Source: an uncultured Lachnospiraceae bacterium (GTDB taxonomy: Bacteria > Bacillota > Clostridia > Lachnospirales > Lachnospiraceae). From it: a DNA stretch of 62,221 nt. Below the pieces are notes generated by a model. That model was not told where the DNA came from, ran no database searches, and saw nothing but the letters and a program-made list of their open reading frames with translations. Each line of letters starts with the position of its first letter. Within the stretch, counting starts at the first letter, position 1. Shown in pieces: positions 15,490 through 23,431 of this stretch. The position numbers and the translations under genes were made by a program. The stretch spans positions 1-62,221 of the forward strand of contig URPH01000016.1 in assembly GCA_900549665.1 (NCBI GenBank), read 5' to 3'.

Positions 15490-16716
15490 TCATACTTCGA
15501 TTCCTGCTGCCTTCAGCTTTTGTACATGAACCATATCATTTTGTTTCACAAATGTTCCGTGTATTTTTGCTTCCTTAGTACAACCGTCTTCCACGAAAGT
15601 GTACAAAGGTGAAAGCACAATCTCATGATTGTCATAACCAACCACCTCCACAATTTCCAGTAATTTACGACTATGATCCCTGAGCCTCCCCAAATGGATA
15701 ATGATATCAACAGCTGACGCTATCTGTCTGCGGATTGCTTCAAGAGGCATTTCTACTCCCATCAAAACCATGGTCTCTAACCGGGTAAGCATGTCCCTTG
15801 CACTGTTGGCATGCCCGGTCGATATCGATCCATCGTGTCCGGTATTCATGGCTGTCAGAAGATCAACCGCTTCCTCACCCCTGACCTCTCCCACAATGAT
15901 CCGGTCGGGGCGCATCCTGAGCGATGCCTTGATCAGGTCCCGGATGGTAATCGCTTTACATCCCTCCATATTGGCATTTCTGGTCTCAAGCCGCACCAGA
16001 TTACTGATATTCCGGATCTGCAGCTCGGCATTGTCTTCTATGGTAATGATCCTTTCATCTGCCGGAATATTACCGGACAGGACATTTAAAAAAGTAGTCT
16101 TGCCGCTTCCGGTTCCCCCGGAAATAAAAATATTGTATTTTGCGTATATCAGCTTTTTAATAAAATTCATAGTCTCCCGATCTACAGATCCCAGACGGTA
16201 ATAATCGTCTTCTTCCATTGGGTGATCCGGAAACCGCCGGATAGTCAGGATTGGTCCATTTAGAGCAACCGGCGGCATTACCACATGAACCCTTGCGCCG
16301 GACGCAAGCCTCGCATCCACGATCGGCGAAGCTTCATTTACAACTCTGTTTACTCTGGCAACAATCTGTTGGATCACATCAGATAACTTTTCTATGGATT
16401 CAAAGCAAGCATCCATTTTCCGAATCCTGCCTTGTCGTTCGATAAAAATACAGTCAGGACCATTTACCATAATTTCCGTTATGGAGTTATCTGATAAAAA
16501 TTCCTCCAAAACATCCAGCTGTCTGATTGTCGCGAACAGCTCCTTTTGCAATCTCTTTTTCATCTGCAGGGATAACGCGCCGGATCTTCCTATCTGCAGC
16601 ACACAGTCATCGATCATTTCACGGATTTCTTCATCCGAAATATCTCTGGTGTAATCCAGATTTTCCAACAATTTATCTTTACAGATCTTCCGTATCTGTC
16701 CATAATCTGTACTCAT
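15490..16716 (-). CDS. cpaF: Tad pilus assembly ATPase CpaF/TadA
   Basis: A 408-residue secretion ATPase that powers pilus assembly in the cytoplasm. The Walker A motif is GGTGSGKTT (200-208) and the Walker B-like block is RIIVGEVRG (272-280). The Asp and His box region precedes them, with RRFPDHPM at about 160-167. Length and order match CpaF/TadA. The start overlaps the TadZ stop by 4 bases (ATGA), which suggests translational coupling. Confidence 0.93.
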   Translation of the reverse strand: MSTDYGQIRKICKDKLLENLDYTRDISDEEIREMIDDCVLQIGRSGALSLQMKKRLQKELFATIRQLDVLEEFLSDNSITEIMVNGPDCIFIERQGRIRKMDACFESIEKLSDVIQQIVARVNRVVNEASPIVDARLASGARVHVVMPPVALNGPILTIRRFPDHPMEEDDYYRLGSVDRETMNFIKKLIYAKYNIFISGGTGSGKTTFLNVLSGNIPADERIITIEDNAELQIRNISNLVRLETRNANMEGCKAITIRDLIKASLRMRPDRIIVGEVRGEEAVDLLTAMNTGHDGSISTGHANSARDMLTRLETMVLMGVEMPLEAIRRQIASAVDIIIHLGRLRDHSRKLLEIVEVVGYDNHEIVLSPLYTFVEDGCTKEAKIHGTFVKQNDMVHVQKLKAAGIEV

Positions 16717-17732
16717 AAGCCCAAATCCTCTCCCAGTTTATTTTTGATATAATCTGCCAGCTGACTGTAGGGCAGTTCACTGACACGCTGTGGTATCTCC
16801 TTAAAGACGGGAAACCTGCATTTAACCGTCTTTTGAAGGACAGTCTCCCTGTGTGACTGCTTCAGTGCTGCCTCATAATCCGTAATCTTTGCCATCGAAA
16901 GTCCATCCGGTCTGGTCATTGTATACACTCTGTTACAAAGCTCCAAAATAGGAAACAGTCCCTGCATCCGGTCATCCAGATCCAAGACCAGGACCTCGTA
17001 ATCACTGTAACTTGCAATCGTCGTAATAAGCTTCAGCCACTCCTGTGCCGTTACCTGCATAAAATCCTCATAGGAAACCGCAGGCGGAATATATCTTACA
17101 TTTCCAAATTCTTCAGTCATAGCTGTCAGCTTTAATAAAAACCTCTCGGTATCATCCTTCAGAAAATACATAAGATCCATCAGATCTGACTGGTATTCTT
17201 TCTGAAACCACATATGAAATCCCGAAAAAACCTCAAAATTCAGATATAAGGTCTTTTTATGTGTAGAGATCAGACGGCTGTAAATGAAAGCAAATGAGGT
17301 CTGGAGACTTCTTTTGACCGGCGAATAAACACCTATGATTTCACAATTTTTTTGTACTGTAGGGCAGACTGAGGACAGAATTTCCTCACCTCCGGCCAAG
17401 GCGCAGATATTTAAAAGCTTCTTGCAGATCATTTCTCCCGACTGGTACTTGCAAAGGGAAACCATGCCGCAGGCATCCGGTTCAACTCTTTCGTCTGTCT
17501 TTTTATCAACTAAAAGGATCATCAGATCTGTCATACCGGAAAAATCCTCTTTTTCCCATGCTTCACTTAGCAGTAATATGGAAATCTTATGCGTCTGCAA
17601 ATAGGTATGCAGCCGTACACGACTGTCAAAGCCCAGTATTTCAAAGGGGAGCCCTCCCTTCTTTTCCATGTAAGAAGTCAGCTTCCTTACGTACTTTTTA
17701 TCCGGATCCAATACTGCTAAAATATGTTCCAT
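16713..17732 (-). CDS. tadZ: TadZ/CpaE-like pilus localisation protein
   Basis: A 339-residue protein with an N-terminal receiver-like fold (MEHILAVLDPDKKYVRKL) and a C-terminal region resembling the MinD/ParA-type domain of TadZ (YEVLVLDLDDR, ELCNRVYTMTRPDG). The usual P-loop lysines are not obvious: the region expected to hold it reads VYSPVKRSLQTSFAF, so ATP binding may be degenerate. TadZ proteins place the pilus machine in the cell. GGAGG precedes the ATG at 17732; a longer frame to 17834 would overlap the prepilin peptidase much more. It overlaps that gene by 16 bases. Confidence 0.72.
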   Translation of the reverse strand: MEHILAVLDPDKKYVRKLTSYMEKKGGLPFEILGFDSRVRLHTYLQTHKISILLLSEAWEKEDFSGMTDLMILLVDKKTDERVEPDACGMVSLCKYQSGEMICKKLLNICALAGGEEILSSVCPTVQKNCEIIGVYSPVKRSLQTSFAFIYSRLISTHKKTLYLNFEVFSGFHMWFQKEYQSDLMDLMYFLKDDTERFLLKLTAMTEEFGNVRYIPPAVSYEDFMQVTAQEWLKLITTIASYSDYEVLVLDLDDRMQGLFPILELCNRVYTMTRPDGLSMAKITDYEAALKQSHRETVLQKTVKCRFPVFKEIPQRVSELPYSQLADYIKNKLGEDLGL

Positions 17733-18172
17733 ACTTGAAAACCTCCGTGAAAAACAGAAAATGAAGCGGCCAGAAAAATCGGCAGCGAGAAATGAATATA
17801 GAGCCGGGAAAACTGAAACATCTTTTTCCCACAAAGAAAATATATAATTTTGATCACAGAAATGACTGCACCAATGATAACTGCGAAAATGGATATACAG
17901 ACACCCTCTTCAAAACCAACAAAAGCAACAATACAAAGAAGCAGCTTGACGTCACCTCCGCCAAAGGTCCCGAAGAGAAAGAGCGGATACAGGATCAACA
18001 GCATCAAAAGACTGTCTGTCAGTCTGAAATACCATAGCTTATCCTGCCAGAGTGCACCGGCAATTCCAACAATATATCCCAAAACAACAAGCCAGTTGGG
18101 AATACGGCACTTCCAAAAGTCATAAATCACAGCAATTATCAGAACAGCAAATAAAAACACTGTCTGTAACAT
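17717..18172 (-). CDS. Prepilin peptidase, A24 family (TadV/CpaA)
   Basis: A 151-residue membrane aspartic protease that trims and processes Flp prepilins. The two catalytic aspartates are Asp18 (YDFWKCRIPN) and Asp74 in the family signature GGGDVKLL. It is short, like TadV, lacking the methylase domain of larger PilD enzymes. AAAGGA precedes the start. It is the first gene after the tad promoter. Confidence 0.9.
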   Translation of the reverse strand: MLQTVFLFAVLIIAVIYDFWKCRIPNWLVVLGYIVGIAGALWQDKLWYFRLTDSLLMLLILYPLFLFGTFGGGDVKLLLCIVAFVGFEEGVCISIFAVIIGAVISVIKIIYFLCGKKMFQFSRLYIHFSLPIFLAASFSVFHGGFQVWNIF

Positions 18173-18219
18173 ACGCTATCCTTTAAATAAAATAATTATA
18201 GATTTTTAAAATAAAATCG

Positions 18220-18252
18220 GGAAACATGTCCGAAACGGACCAGAAATGTTTC
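18220..18252 (-). other. Leader hairpin of the tad transcript
   Basis: On the minus strand GAAACAT pairs with ATGTTTC, and within it GTCCG pairs with CGGAC around a TTT loop, with a 5-base bulge. No T-tract follows, so it is not a terminator. It lies in the ~100-base leader before the prepilin peptidase. It may be a regulatory or stabilising element; I did not find c-di-GMP riboswitch motifs. Confidence 0.5.
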
Positions 18253-18283
18253 AAAGATTTCATATCGTTATTAATATGTCTGA

Positions 18284-18312
18284 ATTATATCGGATGATTT
18301 TTCAGATGTAAA
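18284..18312 (-). promoter_or_regulatory. Promoter of the tad operon
   Basis: Minus strand TTTACA (18307-18312), 17-base spacer, TATAAT (18284-18289). Start near 18277. It lies just past the BofA-like gene stop, so the tad genes can be transcribed apart from the flagellin genes. Confidence 0.75.
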
Positions 18313-18358
18313 CCCCTTTTTTGAAACTTTTATTTTTTTGTGAAAGGCGCACAAAAAA

Positions 18359-18667
18359 TCACAGATATAAAAGAGCATAGAGCAGACAAACCCCCGGAAT
18401 TCCTAGGATTGCGCTTGTCAAAAGACTGATCGCATTAATGCCTACCAGAACCTCTACATGGTAATAGCTTAAAATAGCATTAACAAGAAATATCGCCATA
18501 CCGCCGGAAACCAGCCGTACAATACAGCCGATCAAAAAAGCAGCCTTGTGCCTTAACACACCAATTCCCAAAACGAGAATCAGGACAAGAAGCAGGGCTG
18601 CTATTCCATATAATTTATCTGCACCAATCTGTGCAGTATTCATTAACCATTCCAAAAAAGAATTCAT
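18359..18667 (-). CDS. BofA-like membrane protein
   Basis: A 102-residue hydrophobic protein with about three membrane helices. The C-terminal block VGINAISLLTSAILGIPGVC matches the pro-sigma-K processing inhibitor BofA family (GIN...T...G.PG). In Bacillus, BofA restrains the sigma-K activating protease during sporulation; in non-spore-forming relatives its job is unknown. It lies between fliS and the tad promoter. The ribosome site is weak. Confidence 0.72.
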   Translation of the reverse strand: MNSFLEWLMNTAQIGADKLYGIAALLLVLILVLGIGVLRHKAAFLIGCIVRLVSGGMAIFLVNAILSYYHVEVLVGINAISLLTSAILGIPGVCLLYALLYL

Positions 18668-18718
18668 ATACGTGTCTCACATTTATATTTGATACACTAT
18701 ATGCCTGTTCGTTTTTGA

Positions 18719-19192
18719 TTATGCAAAAAATCCCCGGTTATCCGGATCGGAAAGACTGACATTCAGATCTGTTTTGCCGTAGGTCAGTCCGGCGTATACG
18801 GTCTGTGTATTGCCCATGACAGGACCGGAGGTATCCTGTTTGCTGATGATTTCAAAAGAGTCATGCAAACTTTGCATGATATGGACAGCTTCTTCTAAAG
18901 GCGCCGTAGTATTGTGCAGATCAGCACTGACCAACAGCTTGCCGATATAAATATACAGCTTTAACAGAGTCGGAGCCGGCTCATATTCAAAATGCAAAGA
19001 ATCCATCAGCTCCTTGAGGCATCCTCTCGCTCTTTGTATATTAACACGAAAGCTTTTGACGTCATCCTCTTCAATACAATGAATCGCATCCTTGCAATAT
19101 ACGATAAACATTTCATATAAGATCACACACAGCTCTGTCTTGCCCGCCTGTGTGATACGCAGAGTAAATTGTTGTTTTAACTGATTATCCAT
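18719..19192 (-). CDS. fliS: Flagellar export chaperone FliS
   Basis: A 157-residue helical protein. The stretch TELCVILYEMFIVYCKDAI matches helix 1 of FliS and its flagellin-binding groove. FliS binds the C-terminus of flagellin in the cytoplasm and prevents early assembly. It follows the flagellin by 12 bases on the same strand, which is a common arrangement. The C-terminal 35 residues (after about 120) extend beyond the usual FliS core. AGGA precedes the start. Confidence 0.8.
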   Translation of the reverse strand: MDNQLKQQFTLRITQAGKTELCVILYEMFIVYCKDAIHCIEEDDVKSFRVNIQRARGCLKELMDSLHFEYEPAPTLLKLYIYIGKLLVSADLHNTTAPLEEAVHIMQSLHDSFEIISKQDTSGPVMGNTQTVYAGLTYGKTDLNVSLSDPDNRGFFA

Positions 19193-19204
19193 ACGCTGTT
19201 CCTA

Positions 19205-20317
19205 TTACTGTAATAACTGAAGTACCTGCTGTGGTCTCTCATTGGCCTGTGATAATATGGAGATTCCGGCCTGAGTAAGCACCTGCTCATTGGTATAGGC
19301 GGTCATTTCCTCTGCCATATCACTATCCATAATACGTGAATAAGCATCTGTCAGATTTTCGGTAGTCGCATCCAGACTGTTGGCTGTATGCTCCAGTCGG
19401 TTCTGATATGCACCAAGTCTTGCACGTACGGATGAAATAAATGAATTGGCCGTTTCTGTCTGTTCTATTGCTAAAAGAGCACCCTCTTTTGTAGACAGAT
19501 CCGTGTTTTTTAATCCAAGCTCTTCCAGACCCATTGCCGGAATACGGATTTCCATGATTTCACCTTCATTGGCACCAATCTGCATACGCATGGCTCCAAT
19601 TCCGGTCAGATCCAAAGTAATATCCGTGGTATTTGTCATATTGGCATCCAGTATCAGATTTACCTGAAAGCTGTTGCTCCCCTCGATGATTGCCTTGTTG
19701 CCCTCATAACGTACCTTACAATCAGCGGGAAAGGCCTGATCACTGCCATCCTGAAGCAGGGTAACGGAACCGTCTGCCAAATTGCCGTCTGCATCATAGA
19801 CCGGATTGATCGCGGAAACGGTATACTTGCCAACTGCAACCTCATCAGAATAATAGGATATCTTCACTCCCTTAACATCACTGTAGCCCTTTAAGTCAAA
19901 ATCACCATTTAACAGTTTTTTTCCATTGAAATCAGTATCTTCGGATATCCGTGTCAATTCCTCCTTTAACTGATCAACCTCTTCCTGTATCATTTTTCTT
20001 TCATTGTCAGAGTTGGTATCCGTTGATGCCCGTACGGCAAGCTCAGAAATACGATGTACCATATCCTGCATTTCCTGAATGGCTCCCTCAGCCGTCTGTA
20101 CAACGGAAACTCCGTCAGATGCGATCTGGGATGCATTGCTTAACCCCCTCAACTGCATATTCATACGATGTGCGATCGCAAGTCCCGAAGGATTGTCTTT
20201 GGCATGATTGATCTTATATCCGGTAGACAGCCTCTCTGATACCTTGGTCAGTCTGCTGTCGGTTTTATTTAAGGCATTATTTGCTAAAATTGCAGAAACA
20301 TTATAATTCACTCTCAT
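19205..20317 (-). CDS. fliC: Flagellin
   Basis: A 370-residue flagellin. The D0/D1 N-terminal block (MRVNYNVSAILANNALNK, then RLSTGYKINHAKDNPSGLAI) and the C-terminal block (YTNEQVLTQAGISILSQA) are well kept. The central variable region (~140-260) is short. It would be secreted as the filament subunit. The start follows AGAGGT and overlaps the DUF6240-like stop by 17 bases, so the two are probably co-translated. No other flagellar structural genes are in the window. Confidence 0.95.
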   Translation of the reverse strand: MRVNYNVSAILANNALNKTDSRLTKVSERLSTGYKINHAKDNPSGLAIAHRMNMQLRGLSNASQIASDGVSVVQTAEGAIQEMQDMVHRISELAVRASTDTNSDNERKMIQEEVDQLKEELTRISEDTDFNGKKLLNGDFDLKGYSDVKGVKISYYSDEVAVGKYTVSAINPVYDADGNLADGSVTLLQDGSDQAFPADCKVRYEGNKAIIEGSNSFQVNLILDANMTNTTDITLDLTGIGAMRMQIGANEGEIMEIRIPAMGLEELGLKNTDLSTKEGALLAIEQTETANSFISSVRARLGAYQNRLEHTANSLDATTENLTDAYSRIMDSDMAEEMTAYTNEQVLTQAGISILSQANERPQQVLQLLQ

Positions 20318-23276
20318 AATTATGTACCTCTTTCTCTACACTCTGAATAAATGATTTTGCAATCAGATACAGTTCCTGATTGGATTCGGTCTTTTTATCT
20401 TTATAAAATGTACTGATATCCAGGGTCTGATTATATACACAAGTTATATCGGCAGTTTTTCCGGTTTTCTCAAGTATTGCCTCACAACATTTATCCGCAA
20501 TTTTCCGATAATTCTCCAGATTTTCTTTTTCGGCTACCCGTATAAAACCTTCCGCATGACCATCCTTCACGATAAAGACAGCTGAAGCTCTGCCCAAGGT
20601 CTCATCCATTTGTTTGAGATCTACCGTAACAATTCCCTTTTTTTCACCATTTACAATTTTGACCTGTACCATCAGGGTATGATCTTCTGCCTGCATCGGT
20701 ATATAATAATTTTCCTGCCCGGCATGCGCTTTCCATAGGGAAACCTGCCTCATGTCCATGGCATAGGAACGTGCATCCACAAACTGGCCACTCTCTTCTC
20801 CGGCTCTTAAAAAAACATCCTTCGCGCGCTTAGCAAATACCTCATATGTCTTTTGCACAGTCTCTTTTCCTTCTTCAAAGGAATCGGAAAGCTCTTTCAG
20901 ATCATTTAAGAAGTCCTTTTCCTTATCCTCTTTATTGGAAAGCTTTTTCAGATCGCTGAAAAATGAGGTTTCCTCCGAAAGCATCTGCTCCGATATTACC
21001 TGCCATGCAGTCACGGAAAGATCATCGTCGGAAAGTGCCGAAAATACATCCTCGGGAACCTTCTGCATCTGTGCAAAAAGCTCCTGGTCGGCATATACAC
21101 CCGTAAAGTCAGCTTTTTCCATATTCCTCATACAATTTCCGGCACGATTCTGATAATAATTCATGATCTGGTCGGAAATAGATGTCCCATTTTTTTGCAC
21201 CTCTCTTAAAAGTCCGTATGCATCATCGATCTTTTCATCGATAAAACCCCTTTTTTTGGTTCTGACTGCCTGCAGCAGATGATCAAAGCTAAGGTCCTGT
21301 CTGTTTTGCACAAGCATCCCGATTGCTGCGTCATCACCTTTTTCAATCTGTCTTAACAAGCGGTAAATACCGATATAGGCATCTTTTTCCTCTGCCGTGA
21401 TTCCGTTATTTTTTTCCAGCTTGTAAAGATAATGACTGTATCGTTCCAGCGGTTCGCTCTCTGACTGCATGGATTCCAGATAAAAAGAAAGTTCATCCAA
21501 ATTCATTTCCATGGGATTTACCCCGTCGCGAAGCATCTGCAGTGTCCTTTGCGGTGTCAGTCCATCCACCACCTTTTGTAACAGGGCATAGGATTCCCTG
21601 ACTGCCTGTACATTTTCCTCTGAGATTTCCATTCCGTTGTAGCCCAGTATCCGCACCGCTTTCCGGTTTTCCTCTGAAACAATCATTCCGTTTTCTTCCA
21701 GAAGTGCATCCACATTTTGAAATGCCTTGCGGATATTATCACCAAGCTCGGATCTCGGTGTTGTCATCATGGTCTCATAGCTTTTTTCCGCTTTCTGATA
21801 ATCGGCAGCTATGCTTTTACCGACCTCACATACATGATCCAGAGTGTATACACGATTGGCCATCCAGGCCTCTTTGACTGTGATACCTATGGTATCGGCA
21901 GGCAGGGTCTTTATCCCATTGAGTTCATCCTGTGTATTGGATAATGCCGTTGCATGATACAGACTTTCTTCTTTTTGCAAAAGCTGTGACAGCCGGTTTA
22001 ACGGCTCTAAATCAATTTGGATTCCCTGTTTTAACAGCTTTAAATTGGCTGTGGCACTCATGGAAAGCCGGATCTCTGTCAGCTGCTTTTTTGCCCTGAT
22101 ATAATCCAGAGAGTTTTCCGGTTCATGATATGCAAAAGCTTCCTTTCCCTCTTTGAAAGACAGCCTTTGTGCATTTGCGGCAAAAAGATTATATAACTGC
22201 ATGTCTCTGCCATCCAGAATAACACGACTGATATCTTCATCTGCCAAAAGCTGCACTTTTTCATTGATTTCCTCTGCCTTTTTGATATAACCCGCTTCGT
22301 TGGTCTGATAGCCATCGCCAACCAGAAGGTTTCCTTCCTTGGCAGGCAGTCCCATAGCTATCGCATCTGCTGCTGCGAGAGCCACGGAATTTAAGTCAAG
22401 ATCAGAAAAAGCAGCATCCAGCCCCGCCATATAATGCAGATTATCGTCTGTAAGCATCAGACCTCTCTTTAACAGCCACTGTGCATCCGCAAGGCTCTCC
22501 GGACGGTCTCCAAGGCCTGCCTGTTCAACAATCCTGTTTATCTGTTCATAAAGTGCGGATACCTCTTCTGCCTCACCTTTTTTCGCCATATAGCCATAGG
22601 AATCTGTCTGAAAATATCCCTGCGCTACAGCTTCGCCCTTTCCTGTTGCATAAGTTGCTTTGTACAAATTTTCAAAAGTTGGGGGCAGATCATTTTCAAT
22701 CAGATACTGTCTGGCACTTTCGGAAAGCTCCTTAATTTCCTGCATTTGATCCATCTGGGATGCAATTCCCACGATATTGTCCTCTGTGACCGGAATGTTT
22801 TTTTGGATACATGCATTGGCGATCGCACCGGCATAGCCCTCGCTGACACCGGTTGCCTTGATGGTTGCAAGATCCAGATCATCCGTAAAACCGGCAATCT
22901 CAACACCGGCCTTTGCAAGCGTCACCTTGATCTGATCCATGACGGTAACCAGCTCCCCGGGAGTACAGTCTGCAGGATTTACCCCTTCCTCCTGAAGCTT
23001 TTTATAATCCGCACCAGACATCGTCTGTGACATCACAACCATATAATCTTTATTGTTTTTCTCATCAAAAGCTGTTGCCTGATAAAGAAGTGTGTTTTGT
23101 TTATTGTTGGTTCGATAAGCCTGCATACCTACAGAATTTTCATTCTGGTTCCATATAAAAACAGACTGTGTTCCGGAGGTTTTGTCTTTTTTCACCGTTT
23201 CGTCCGTACCATGGTTTGATCTTGCAACCGCTCCCTGATCGTATTTATTTTCTATCTGGTTCACAAATACATTCAT
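20301..23276 (-). CDS. Large DUF6240-like protein upstream of flagellin
   Basis: A 991-residue protein that I tentatively place in DUF6240. It has no membrane helix or signal peptide. It is alpha-helical in character with repeated units of the type 'P-T-x-E-N-L/I-x-x-A' (for example LPPTFENLYKA, IPVTEDNIVGI, LMLTDDNLHYM, MIVSEENRKAV), which may be a helical repeat. The C-terminal ~150 residues look like a compact domain (HTLMVQVKIVNGEKKG). GGGAG precedes the ATG at 23276. The overlap with flagellin argues for a flagellar job such as hook-length or filament control, but this is inference. No catalytic motif was seen. Confidence 0.62.
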   Translation of the reverse strand: MNVFVNQIENKYDQGAVARSNHGTDETVKKDKTSGTQSVFIWNQNENSVGMQAYRTNNKQNTLLYQATAFDEKNNKDYMVVMSQTMSGADYKKLQEEGVNPADCTPGELVTVMDQIKVTLAKAGVEIAGFTDDLDLATIKATGVSEGYAGAIANACIQKNIPVTEDNIVGIASQMDQMQEIKELSESARQYLIENDLPPTFENLYKATYATGKGEAVAQGYFQTDSYGYMAKKGEAEEVSALYEQINRIVEQAGLGDRPESLADAQWLLKRGLMLTDDNLHYMAGLDAAFSDLDLNSVALAAADAIAMGLPAKEGNLLVGDGYQTNEAGYIKKAEEINEKVQLLADEDISRVILDGRDMQLYNLFAANAQRLSFKEGKEAFAYHEPENSLDYIRAKKQLTEIRLSMSATANLKLLKQGIQIDLEPLNRLSQLLQKEESLYHATALSNTQDELNGIKTLPADTIGITVKEAWMANRVYTLDHVCEVGKSIAADYQKAEKSYETMMTTPRSELGDNIRKAFQNVDALLEENGMIVSEENRKAVRILGYNGMEISEENVQAVRESYALLQKVVDGLTPQRTLQMLRDGVNPMEMNLDELSFYLESMQSESEPLERYSHYLYKLEKNNGITAEEKDAYIGIYRLLRQIEKGDDAAIGMLVQNRQDLSFDHLLQAVRTKKRGFIDEKIDDAYGLLREVQKNGTSISDQIMNYYQNRAGNCMRNMEKADFTGVYADQELFAQMQKVPEDVFSALSDDDLSVTAWQVISEQMLSEETSFFSDLKKLSNKEDKEKDFLNDLKELSDSFEEGKETVQKTYEVFAKRAKDVFLRAGEESGQFVDARSYAMDMRQVSLWKAHAGQENYYIPMQAEDHTLMVQVKIVNGEKKGIVTVDLKQMDETLGRASAVFIVKDGHAEGFIRVAEKENLENYRKIADKCCEAILEKTGKTADITCVYNQTLDISTFYKDKKTESNQELYLIAKSFIQSVEKEVHNYESEL

Positions 23277-23312
23277 AGTGCTCTCCCATTGTATATATCG
23301 AGTTTTTTGTAA

Positions 23313-23345
23313 TAAAAAAGGGTAAATGCAAAATACATTCACCCT
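23313..23345 (-). terminator. Terminator of glgB
   Basis: On the minus strand AAAGGGTGAATG pairs with CATTTACCCTTT, loop TATTTTG, followed by six T. It lies about 90 bases after the glgB stop and upstream of the DUF6240-like gene. Confidence 0.75.
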
Positions 23346-23347
23346 TT

Positions 23348-23374
23348 ATTTCGGCCGATTATGCTATTTTCATA
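23348..23374 (-). promoter_or_regulatory. Possible sigma-28 (flagellar) promoter
   Basis: On the minus strand TATG, 15 bases, then GCCGAAAT (23348-23355). The sigma-28 consensus is TAAA-N15-GCCGATAA, so this has several mismatches. It lies 75 bases upstream of the DUF6240-flagellin-fliS genes, where such a promoter would be expected. It overlaps the glgB terminator region. Confidence 0.35.
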
Positions 23375-23431
23375 AGATGAACATGGATTTCCGCAATAAA
23401 TCCGTTCACATTTCATATCTGATGTATGGGA

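Noticed and set aside
18173..18312. A c-di-GMP riboswitch before the tad operon
   Set aside because: Such switches occur near pilus genes in Clostridia, but the conserved core motifs were not found in this leader.
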